A DNA stretch of 64,000 nt from an uncultured Prevotellaceae bacterium (lineage in GTDB: Bacteria; Bacteroidota; Bacteroidia; Bacteroidales; Bacteroidaceae), in the NCBI GenBank assembly GCA_902799905.1, contig CADCCB010000005.1, forward strand, positions 28,674 through 92,673, read 5' to 3'. The notes beneath the pieces are model-generated. The model was not told where the DNA came from. It made no database searches and saw nothing but the letters and a program-made list of their open reading frames with translations. A program made the position numbers and the translations under genes. Below, piece by piece: positions 9,403 through 20,100 of the stretch. How positions within the stretch are numbered: the first letter of the stretch is position 1; each line of letters begins with the position of its first letter.

Positions 9403-10950
9403 TTATTCGCTGTTTTTCCACCAGTCGTCTTTTTGGTGGCAGAGGGCTTGAGCAACACAGTTCATCGTCTTGCAGAAGGGAATGGTCACTAGTTCGTTCT
9501 TGCCGCGGTATTGGTATTGCCACGGGGTGACTATCAGCAGTTGGCCAGCGGCACAGCGGTCGATGCGCTCCGCTGAGGGGTGGTAGCGCTCTGGGAAACC
9601 GTTGTCGGAGATGGTAATCGTGGGGAAACCGTGATTCACCGCCTCATTCATGATTTCCTGCTCGCCAGGGGCGATGCGTGCAGAAACGAGGACGGCACCA
9701 TGTGCGGCCTCTTCTAAGCAGCGGGCCTTCTGTTGGGCGAAGCGGCCCCTGTCTTTATAGTGGCAGACCACAGGCAACAGGTGGCTGTTTAGTAGTTGGC
9801 GGTTGCCGTAGGTATCGAGGGTGACGAAGGGGGTGCTTATCCCAGCGGGCGAACCGCTGGGCACCCTGATAGCGGGGGAAGCGCTGGGCACCCTGATAGC
9901 GGGGGAAGCGCTGGGCACCCTGATAGCGGGGGAAGCGCTGGGCGCACTGGTGGCGGGCGAACCGCTGGGCACCCTGATAGCGGGAGAAGCGCTGGGCGCA
10001 CTGGTGGCGGGAGAAGCGCTGGGCGCACTGGTGGCGGGGGAAGCGCTGGGCGCACTGGTGGCGGGGGAAGCGCTGGGCGCACTAGTGGCGGGGGTGCCGG
10101 TGGGCGCGCTGGCAGTGAGAAGCAGGCGCTGCTCGATGGCAGCGAGGGCCTCGGGCGTGGCGTGTTGTGGCAGGCAAACGCTCTGCAGGTATTTGCGGAG
10201 GGCTGCTGGCGTCAGGGCTGTAACGAAGGCACCGCGGCTGGGCATCAGCGTGGCACGCAGACTGGTGCGCAGCAGGCGACTGCGCGGGTTGCCATGGATA
10301 TAGGCACGCTGGGTCTCCAGTTGTTCTGCGGTAATGGGTTGCACGTCGCAATAGCCTGTGGCAAAGAGGGGCGGGCGGGCAGTAGTGCCGTATGAGGGCA
10401 CGCGCTTTTCATTCCCGGAGGGGGAATTGATCCCAGCGGGGGAACTGATCCCAGCAGGGGAATTGACCCCAGCGGGGGAACTGATCCCAGCGGGGGAACT
10501 GAACCCAGCGGGCGAACCGCTGGGCACCCTAAGGGCATTTCGGGTGTTCAGCGGTTCACCCGCTGAAATGTCTTGCCCCGTCATAGCCCAGAAGCGGCGG
10601 TTGCAGCCTTTCTTATAGCCAGCGATTACCTGTCCCAGATGGGTGGGGCGGCCGTTGCTGCTGACGATAGGCGCCGTTACCTGTAGAAGAACGTGCAGGT
10701 GCTCGGGCATGATGACGAACGTATCGACGTTAATCATGCTATAGTGTGCAGTAATGCTGGAAAGGAGTTCCTCGCGCACCATTTGCCCGATAGGCGTCAG
10801 TGCAACGTGAGGACCGGACGGTGTGCCATCGGGCTGTTCCAGGGAACCTTCCACCAGTCCTAGGGGCTGGCCCATCCCTTCTGCCACATGCAAGGTGATG
10901 TGGTAGATGCCAGGCAGCGTGTAGTTGTGAGTCGCCATACGGCGCTGCAT
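9403..10950 (-). CDS. REP-associated tyrosine transposase (RAYT, Y1/HUH family) with internal repeat arrays and a C-terminal extra domain
   Basis: The chosen start is MQRRMATHNYTLPGIYHIT; the frame upstream of it only reads through four REP copies. The HUH motif is MPEHLHVLL (His84, His86) and the likely nucleophile is Tyr112 in GYKKGCNRRF. The later block LFATGYCDV...YIHGNP matches the end of the Y1 transposase fold. Between the Tyr helix and that block sits an in-frame array of SSPAG units (10414-10530) and one inverted copy. A second array of ten 9-residue units (SAPSASPAT type, 9841-10110) separates the transposase from a C-terminal domain of ~145 residues (GAVLVSARIAPGEQE, FPTITISDNGF, LLIVTPW). 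That domain looks Rossmann-like and faintly DprA/SMF-like, but this is a guess. RAYTs nick and mobilise REP palindromes, so this enzyme is the natural candidate for spreading the repeats seen here. At about 515 aa it is far longer than a plain RAYT (about 150-250 aa). Confidence 0.85.
   Translation of the reverse strand: MQRRMATHNYTLPGIYHITLHVAEGMGQPLGLVEGSLEQPDGTPSGPHVALTPIGQMVREELLSSITAHYSMINVDTFVIMPEHLHVLLQVTAPIVSSNGRPTHLGQVIAGYKKGCNRRFWAMTGQDISAGEPLNTRNALRVPSGSPAGFSSPAGISSPAGVNSPAGISSPAGINSPSGNEKRVPSYGTTARPPLFATGYCDVQPITAEQLETQRAYIHGNPRSRLLRTSLRATLMPSRGAFVTALTPAALRKYLQSVCLPQHATPEALAAIEQRLLLTASAPTGTPATSAPSASPATSAPSASPATSAPSASPATSAPSASPAIRVPSGSPATSAPSASPAIRVPSASPAIRVPSASPAIRVPSGSPAGISTPFVTLDTYGNRQLLNSHLLPVVCHYKDRGRFAQQKARCLEEAAHGAVLVSARIAPGEQEIMNEAVNHGFPTITISDNGFPERYHPSAERIDRCAAGQLLIVTPWQYQYRGKNELVTIPFCKTMNCVAQALCHQKDDWWKNSE
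9841..10110 (-). repeat. in-frame 27-bp tandem array (10 units) inside the RAYT gene
   Basis: Ten consecutive 27-bp units encode 9-residue blocks such as SAPSASPAT, RVPSASPAI and RVPSGSPAG. Each unit contains the REP half-palindromes, with either CCGCTGG or the variant GCGCTGG on one side. The length is an exact multiple of three, and the array forms a Pro/Ala/Ser-rich linker between the transposase domain and the C-terminal domain. The near-identity of units implies recent tandem expansion. Confidence 0.9.
10414..10530 (-). repeat. in-frame 18-bp tandem array plus one full REP inside the RAYT domain
   Basis: Reading with the gene, a full REP copy (RVPSGSPAG, 10504-10530) is followed by five 18-bp units (10414-10503) encoding FSSPAG, ISSPAG, VNSPAG, ISSPAG and INSPSG. 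The units look like a truncated REP that has been tandemly amplified. The position is the segment between the helix carrying the catalytic Tyr and the GYCDV block, so it probably forms a surface loop. Confidence 0.88.
10549..10565 (+). repeat. single REP copy in opposite orientation inside the RAYT gene
   Basis: CAGCGGTTCACCCGCTG lies here, inverted relative to the other copies in the gene. It is read through in frame as part of ISAGEPLN. It shows that the element can be tolerated in coding DNA in either orientation. Confidence 0.8.
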
Positions 10951-10989
10951 GCTGTGGTAGTTTGGGCCTTTCTTTTCCATTTTCTTTTC

Positions 10990-11108
10990 CAGCGGGAGAA
11001 CCGCTGGGCACTCTTTTTTTCTTTTCCAGCGGGGGAAGCGCTGGTGCTTTTTTTTCTTCCAGCGGGGGAAGCGCTGGTGCTTTTTTTCTTCCAGCGGGGG
11101 AACCGCTG
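10990..11108. repeat. array of four REP-like palindromes upstream of the RAYT gene
   Basis: Four copies lie at about 10990-11006, 11028-11043, 11060-11076 and 11092-11108, separated by T-rich spacers (T-runs of 7-9 on the + strand). Two have the perfect right half CCGCTGG and two the variant GCGCTGG. The array fills the space between the stop of the 3934-aa gene and the RAYT start. The REP hairpins followed by A/T runs may also act as weak transcription terminators. Confidence 0.82.
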
Positions 11109-11117
11109 GACACACTC

Positions 11118-14100
11118 TTATTTTACTGCTATTTTCTTTTGGATGCGGCCACCGTCGGCACGGATGATGTAGACACCTGCGACAGGGATGCGGGTCTCGA
11201 TGGTCTCACCTGGCTGTATGGTGAAGTTGCCAATGTTGAGGCCACCCACGTTGGTTATGCGTACATCGGCCTCACGCTGGAGTGAGGAGGTGACGCTGAT
11301 AATATGTTTGCGTACCTTGAATACCAGATTGCCCTCACCGAGGTCATCGTCCGACGGGTCTCTGTCATCGAAGGTGAACGACGCGTCTTCATTGTCGAAG
11401 AGAATCGAGCGGGCGGGTGCCGAAGCAGTAGATACAAAGTAGGGACGGAACGGTGTAGCAGCAGAGCCGCCGCTGGGTGTTACGTCGAAACTATTGCCAT
11501 CCTGGTTCATGAGGTAACCCACAACTTTCTTGCTCATGTAGTTAGGCATGAACTTATAGTCGTTAGCATCAATAGCAGAAGCACTTATTTCATCGTCGCT
11601 AACGGCAATGGGGATTCCCGTCTTGGAGACGAAACTGATGGTCTGCTTGCCAAGTTGTTCTGGTGCAGTGGTTGCCGTGTTCTTGACCTTCCACTCACCG
11701 CTGAGGTCGAACTCATAGAACGTCTTGCCGGGGAAGCCTATCATATACGGCGTGGCAGTAGCCAGCAGCGGATACTGTTCCATCGTACGGCTTGCCTCGT
11801 AGCGGGTCTGATAGGTATCCGTATGAGCATCCTTCTGAGTGTTCTTTCTGTAATAGTAATCCCACAGGAAGGTGTTGTTCACCTGTTTTTCAGCACCAGT
11901 AGCGGTTGGATAGTTGAAGGTGGCGGTGAGGACCCCAGCGGGTGAACCGCTGGATGCCGTGATGCCTTTGTATTCAGACAGCCAGTACTCATGGCCGGTC
12001 TTGGTGCCATTCGCATCGAAGGAGGGGCTCTTGCTGTAGAAGTGTGTGATCTCACCCTTATCCTGAGTAGATACCAGTTCGGCATCGAAGGGCAGGCTGA
12101 CGGTTGACCAGCCATCTGTCAGACTGACGTAGTTGTCGGGAATACGCTGATACCACATACGCTTGCCGCCGGCGAACTGGTAACTGATAGGACAGTTGAA
12201 GTCTTTCTTATCGACTAACAGATGGTCGCTGGTGGCGGTCAAGTCATTCATAACCAGATGGCCGAAGACGGTCGAAGTGGGTGCTGCACCGACACGGCGA
12301 TAGTCATCATCCTCGTTGTAATAATCGCTGTATGAGGGTTCGGTAAAGTAGTCTGTCAGCACGTCGTAGGTCTTCTTGTTAGCCTCATCGGATGGCGCGT
12401 AAACCAACAGGTTCGGTGTCTCGTCACGGTTGGTGATGCTCTTCAGGCCACTCTCGTCGAGCAGTGGTTGGTAGAAGAGATCGACTCCAGCGGGAGAAGC
12501 GCTGGACACGCGACCGAGGGTCCAGGCGTTATCATTATGACCGGCAAAGTCGATGGCCGTCATATTCGGATATGCAGGAAGCGGGGTAACATTGGGGCTC
12601 GTCGTCTTCGTGTATGCCACGAGGTTGACAGCAGGGTTGAAGTGAGCCACATCCATGACCTTCGACTGATAGTAGGCAGGGGCGCGATAGATGCGGTTGC
12701 TCTCATCGGAGGATGACAGGCGGCCACTGTTCTTGACGATGCGTGATGGCACATTCTCGTGTGGACGCTGGTCGTTCCATCCGTAGGTCAGCATCTGTCC
12801 GAAGTAGATGTAGTCATCAGGCCAAATAGGATAGAAGTGACTGACACCATCAGCATCGACAAGCGTGCGCTGATCCTCGCTCTCAGGAATCACACCGTCT
12901 GCATAGCGGAAGTCACCGTCAGCAAAGCGGTCTTCTACATAGCCTCCGTTATCGTAGATACCAGTAATGCCCGACGAACAGTAGGTGGCATTTTCATCGA
13001 CATAGTTCTTGGTCTGCGGAACAGACAGCGTGCCATCGGAATTGATAGTATAGAACGTATGGGCAATACCCAATCCGGTCTTCGTGTTGTTATACCTCTT
13101 ATATAGATAGAAACCGTTCAGGTCGTAGCCCACCGTACCGTTATAGAAGGCTATCTCAGGCATTGGGATGGCGTCGCCAGTCTGATAATCCTTCGTGTTC
13201 TGATAGTAGCAGTTGACAACTCTCTTGCGCTCTGTATTTTTCGTAGGATCAGCACCCAAAATAGCCTTGGTGGTGAAGCCTTCGGTAGCACTGGTGTTAA
13301 TCCAGCAGTTCTCCATATAGGCCTTATCCTTTTCGGCATCTTCCTTATCGGCAATACCTGCAGAGGTGAAGGAGCCCGTGACACCGAGGTTATAGACATT
13401 ACCGCAGAGGTTACGGAACAGGGAGTGGTCCAGACCGTCAATGTGGTAGCCGTCGCCATGCAGGTTGCCTTCGAAGCAGTGTTCATCGGTGCCGATGGGT
13501 TCCCAAGCGGGAGAACCGCTTGGCACGGTGATATTGGTGTGCAGGAAGAACTCCAGGTTCTTGCAAGCCTCGACATGCTCATTCAAGACAGCGGGTGACT
13601 CGCCGCTGGGCACGCTGAGGTCGAAGATCTGCTTCAGTTGCGTAGCGCCATCGGTAGCATCGGTGATGTATATCTTGGAGTTGCGCTTAACGGTAGGATT
13701 GTCCACGTAGTAGTAGTGCTCGGTATCGTCAAGTACCTTCGTCAGGTCGTGGTAGTTGGCCACGCTCACCTGTACGGTGTTAGAGTAGGTCTCACCGAGA
13801 TAGGTCTTAGCGTAGTAAGCCAGATAGTAGCCGTGCTGATACCAGTAGAGTGGGTCAGCGGTAGGTGTGTATTCTACGCCATTGATGTGGCTCTCAGCGT
13901 CAGACTTCTTCTCGAAGAGTTTCCATCCGCCACCAGTTACCTCGTAGGCACCAGGTGTGACATGTGGCTCACGGATACCGACAAAGGTGCCAGGCAACAC
14001 AATCTGCGGAGCCTTGATGTCCTCGACGAAAGGAATGCCGCTCTTGAACATGACGTGGATGTTCACCACATGGCGCTCAGTGACAGGCGTGACGTGTGTA

Positions 14101-17100
14101 CCAGAGACATCGCTCTCTTCATAGTTATACTCGTAGATGACGGTGATAATCTTCTCCTTCGAGAGGTCGAAGATGTCAGAGAAGCGGCTTACGTACAGCG
14201 TACTTGTCTCCGTAGGAGCAATACCGTGGATGGTGAAGTCCGTCTGGTAGTTTTTCAAACTGTTGAAGTTGCCCTCTGAGATAACGAGGCCTACAGGCAC
14301 ATTCTGCCCGTTAATATAGGTTCCTGATATGCCACCAGAGACGGCTACACCAGTCACTGTTTCACCTTCCGTATTCTCACCAACCTTATATTCCTCGCGG
14401 CAGTAGTAATATTTGCCTGTCTGCTCACTGGTGAAGGTCAGTGTGGTGACATTTGCCTGATCTGTTTGTCCCAGACTGCTAAATGTGTTTGCAGAGATGA
14501 CGGTGCCCACAGCGTAAGGTATGTTGCCAACCTGGAATGGAGTTTTGACAACATATACGTTGCCTTCTTCCTTCACGTCGATAGTTGTGTAGTGACGCTT
14601 CTCGTTAGGCAATGACTCATATTCTGTACGTGAATATTCCTTACCGTTCTCCAATGTTATGTCGTTGTGGGTAGATGTCTCACTACCATTATAGGTTGCC
14701 CTATAGTCAACAGGCTTCGCAAGTGAGTAGCCGGCAGGGTTCAGTTTTGCGGCAGCCTCTGTGCCTGCGGCAGAGTCATACTCGTATTTCTTTCCCTCAG
14801 AATGGATGACACTGGTACCTCCTTCATTCCAACCGTAACGTGGGTCGATGAGTACATCAAAGGCATCGTAGTTGAATTCGAACTGCTCACGGTCTTCCTT
14901 AGACATAGAACTCCAAACTTCAAGACCACGATAGTTCTTGTTTGCCTCATAGTAGTTACCACCGTAGAAGCCATCCTTGGTACAGTAGTATGCAGGAACG
15001 ATGTCATCCTGAATCATCTTTGCCAACGTAGGATTAGAGTCCTTGTAGGTCAAGTAGTATGCATCTTTCTCTTCTGCTGTCATGCGGTTGCCGACATATA
15101 TGTAGTCGGTCTTGCTGAGTTGGATGGTGCTGGTGCAGATATATGCAGGCGCCACGTAGCCTGTCATATCCTTAGCCTGTGTTTCAGAAACAGAACTGCC
15201 GACATTCAGGTGAACGTCATCATTTGTATATTCACTTGTGACGATATAGGCTTCTTCGAATTCTGCCTGTCCATCTGGTATGGCCTCAGAATGGTTCGTT
15301 GCCATTGTCTGGTAGGTGGTATAAATATTCTCAGCGATAAGGTTGCTTACCTTATACTCACGCTGTCCGAGGACGCCACCCTTACTGCTGTCCTTCAGAT
15401 GATAGGTAGGTCCATCCTCATAACCAGAGCCGCCCGCCTGATCCTTTTCTGCAGATTCGCTCTCTACCTTGGTGTACCAAGTGTTCCAGTCTGTCGGGTT
15501 GTTCACCTTATAAGTCAACATGTAGCCCGTATCGTGGCTCATGTTGTTGGAAGAGCGGAATACGAAGTCGAAGTCCACATCCTGCTGCTTCTCGATGTGG
15601 TAAACAGTTGAGTGAGTAGCCTTCAGTGTGTTATATTCTTCAGGCAGCATCACTGTGCCGGCAGGGATGATGTCAGCATCGCTACTGCTGTACTTGCAGT
15701 CAGCAGTGGTGACGTATGTTTCATCCTTAAACAGATTCTTCTCTGCAGGAGTCAGCAAGTACCAATCCCAGTAACTGATAGGATCGTTCAGGTGATACTC
15801 CACTTCGTTGATGACAATCTTCTTGCCATCTCCAATCTTTTTGCCGGGAGCAGAATAGTAAGCATATTTGTTAGGCATCACGTTGAGCAGTTTCATCGTG
15901 CCGTGTGAAGCGGCTGTGATGGTCAACGGAATATCCACTGTCTCGCTATATGCATTTGGTGCTCCTGTATATGCAGAGATGTACTGGTCATAAACATACA
16001 CCGAACCCTGAATGAACCAGTAGTGGGCAGGAACAGCACCACCAGGCTCTACAGTCCCTTTATACTTACCGCTGACATTGTAGCAGTCGTCGATAATGGT
16101 CTGCGTACTGTGTATGAAGTTACCCGATGTCTCCCATTCCACGTCGGCACCGGTATATGTGAAGTCGCGTCGGGTAATAGCATCGTCGTTCAGCGCTGTC
16201 AGGGTGTTGTGCTTGTGAAATTCATACGTACCAGTCTTATGTACGTTTTTGGCATATACGAATCCACCACCTATGCCAGGCTGCACGTTGATGAGGTCGA
16301 GTTCTATGACACCCGTGATGTAACCCCAGTCTTTCTCGTACAGGTCGTCGCCCGTGCTCAGTTCGGTAGTCAACTCCAGATAGACACCAGATGCCAGCGC
16401 CACCTTATTCTTACTGGTACCGTTGTTGCGCTTGCGGTCTTTAACGAAGCCCGCCTTCCAATCGTAGTAGGTCGCTTTGCCGTATTTCTTAGAAGCAACA
16501 GGAGTACTACCATTGTTGTATGCCTTTGAATCTGACTTGTAGTCAGGATTGGATTCGTTATTAGTCACACGAAAATCATTGCGAACATCATTCTCCGGCA
16601 GGAAGAACACGTCGCTGGTGAGGGCGCCTAAGTAGTTCACGATGCTGTAAATGCCGAAGTAGTTGCCATGCACCTTCTTGTCTTCATCTGATGCGTCATC
16701 TGTTCTCACAGACAGTTTCTGGTTGAGTGACACCTCACGCACACGGTTGATGGTGTAGTTGGTGTGATCGACAATCTCCGGCACACGGTCCTGTGCTCCC
16801 TGCATCACCATACGGCTACCGAAGACACCGCAGAAGTCAGCACGCTGGATGGTGTTCATCAGGCGACCGGCATAAACAGGAACGACACCGTTTTGCTCCC
16901 AATAATTGGGATTCGGATATTCCTCGGCCGTTTCCGAATTAGTAAGAAGAATATAGTCATCATCGACCTTGATACCTTCAAACAAAGTCAGCAGGTCGTC
17001 GATGGTCAGCGTAGAAGCCTTAGTGTGCTCGCCACCTTGTGGATAGTAGGTTGTTCCGTCCTTATCCGTACACTCCTTGATACACTTATACTTCAACTGA

Positions 17101-20100
17101 TAGTAATCGGCCTCGCGGGGAGCAAGTGCTTCATACTCTGTATATGTAATCTCAGGGTCTAAACTATAATAGTCTGTACCATAGTTGGTGATGTTCAGTC
17201 CACGATAGCCGTCCACGAAGGTCAGGTTGCCATCACCATACAAACCACCCGTACGTCCTGTACCCAGCGTAATCAGGTCACGGTGATAGACATCGTGGAT
17301 AGAGGCTGTAGCGTTACCGAACACCGTGGTGGTGTTGGCATACACGGTAGAAGAACCTGATGAGGTGTTACCACCGGCGAATACGGCATTGAAGATGTTG
17401 ATACCCGAAAGATCCAATTTATCCCAGGCATCGTCGTTCTTGTTGCCTAATGTATGGAGGTACTCTGTAGGAACATAGTCGCCGACTTTATACTCTTTTC
17501 CATTATAACTAATCGTACCACTTTTGACACGGGCATGAGGCTCAATCAGCACCTTGCAGTCCTCGGTCAGCACAAATTGTCCTAAGTCCTTCACCCAGTT
17601 TTCATCACTTGCTGCCGGAGGAGTAGGTGATGGTACGTATGCCTCATCTCCTTTTTTATAAGCATAATAGTAACCCTCCTTTTCATTGTCGTAGCGTTCG
17701 CCGTCCTTGATACCTACATAGAGTTTACCGTCTTCCTCGTAGGCGCTATACACATAGCCGATATCGCCGCCACCGAAGACGTTACCATTCTCACGTGCCA
17801 ACTCCTTCGCCGTGCCAATCGTACCACCGTGAACGTGTACCTCTGTCTGTCCGAAGACGTAACCATCGGAATAGAGCGTACCGCCCTCGCCGAGGTTGTT
17901 ATATCCTCGACCGCCACCGAAGACATTACGGTGTACATTTCCCTCAAAGAGTTCAACATTTGCCTTACCAGCCTTATAGATGCCCTTCAGGGTACGAACG
18001 CTATTGTCAACGCCTGTTGCCTCGATGATGCCACGTCCTACAGCGGCAATCTCACCACCACCGAAAAGCGCGTTACGAACGTGGCCGCCATACATCTTCA
18101 GGTTGGTGACATCCACACTACTGTTGTCGATATAGCCTCCACCGAAGATACAGCCGCTATCGTACAGACGGTTGGTGCCGTCGCCCGACCACGTCTCGTC
18201 GTGCAACTTCTCCTGATAGTAGTCAGAACCTACATTTATATAATCGAGGTCGGTATCTGTTGTCGGTACGCTGTTGAAATGACGATAACCGATAAAGCCC
18301 TTGTTGAGTGTGATGTTGGTTGTACCGAATACGGCACCACCCTCACCACCACCGTAGGCATTACGCTCAATGGCTGGAATACCGTTGGTGAAACTGGTAC
18401 CATCCAACTTACCGATGACGACGTTTGTCTCACCAAGGACATCGCCTGTTGTGGCAGCATCAATCGTTCCTTCGTGATAACCTACACTGCCTCTCCAGCC
18501 ACCGCCATAGACGTTACGTGCCGTGCCGCCTTCGATATAGGCATTGGCAGAAGCGATGAATGGCTGGTCGAAGTCATCAGTTGTTATGTTATATTTGTTG
18601 TTTACCGAACCTACTGTTCCTGCGGCATAGAGGTCCTTAGTTACCCTACCACCCAGCAAGGCGATGTAGGTTGTTCCGTGAACATCGCCAGTATTGGGAA
18701 CATTGGCATCACCCAGGCCACCACCGTATGCGTAGGCACCGCTGAGGCTACCGTTATACATATAGCCGCAGACATCAGCGCCTTGGTTGATGATCACGTT
18801 GGTGTTGTATTTCTTGCCGTTTCTGGCTTCTGCCAAATCATCATCCAAGCCGTTGTCAGTATAGCCAGCACCCAGAGAACGCTCAATGGCATGTGGTGCC
18901 TGAGGCTCCGTAGTTGTGGCCTTGTCTTCATCTGACAAAGTTTCCCACTCTGCGTGGGCAGTAGTGTATGTTGCGGTGGCTGCAGCATCCGCTTCCGCAG
19001 CCCAAGCATCCACAGACTTTTTGTTCATTACGCGCCCCAACTGACCGCCACCATATACCTCATACACACGAGCAGTGTTGTTCAGATTCACCTCCGTATA
19101 TTGTGCCCAGGTGTCCTTACCATAACCGGCACCATAGACGGTAGCGTAGTATTCGTTAGCCTTGTCGTAATAGACAGGTGCATTGATGTTGACGTGACTG
19201 TAGAAAGTACGGCGGCAGTTGTTGTTGCCACCATAGATACCCGTACGGTAACCGCCTACGAGGGCATCGCTACTGTTCCAGTTGACGTTGGACTCATATA
19301 CGTCGCAGCGATATTCGTTATACAGGCCGTAAGCACCACCGAAGATGGCCTCAGCACGGAATGTAGAGCCCTCAGGCACGTTGACCACCGTGCGACGGGT
19401 GACACCCTCCTGGTAACTGCCACCATAGACGGCCTTGAAATGACCACTCAGCAGATCGATGACGGCTGATGCCTTGTGTGCCGTGGCAGTGGCTGCTGCA
19501 GTGGCTTTTTCCACACCCATACCTACGCCGCCACTCTCACCGGCACCGAACACCTCGGTACCCTGATAGGTGGTCATGGTCTGCGGAACATCGATAAGGA
19601 TATAACTGCTGTTCTGCATGAGGTCTTCCTCCTCTTCACCAAGGTAGCCCTGGCCGGCGCCATAGATTTGTTTGACGGTGTTGAGCGGGTTGTTGGTGTC
19701 GGTAGGACGGAAGTTGATGAAGGCATTCTCTAAGAAAGGCTTGTGATAGCCCTCTTTGGCGTGACCGCCTTCATCGAAGTATGCACGGTAGTGTTCATCC
19801 TTATAGTCATACACACCGTATGCGCCACCGAATATCTTCTCTACACGTCCCTGCACATATTCCATATAGGCTGAGGCGTCGAGCATATCGTCATTATATA
19901 CCTTACCGCGAACGGCATCGTTGCGCAGACGGCTTTTGAAGTTGGCCGTTCCCAAAATCTTTCCACCGAGGTCGTTACCTCCATACACGAAGTCGCGAAC
20001 GTATGGGAAACCGTTGGTGCCAATGTAAGTCTCTGTATGCCCGAGGATGTCAGCATTACATGCTCCGGCGAAGGAGTCGAAGATACGTCCGTTGCCCAAA

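Noticed and set aside
9327-9458. Longer N-terminus for the ~2846-aa giant protein
   Set aside because: The extra 44 residues only translate two REP copies and part of the RAYT 3' end. The signal peptide follows the ATG at 9326, so that start is preferred.
9796-10395. Open frames on the + strand across the RAYT arrays
   Set aside because: They are by-products of GC-rich tandem units lacking stops; the minus frame carries the transposase motifs.
10951-11115. Longer N-terminus for the RAYT protein
   Set aside because: The extension translates the upstream REP array in mixed frames (PAVPPLE, HQRFPRW) and has no family similarity.
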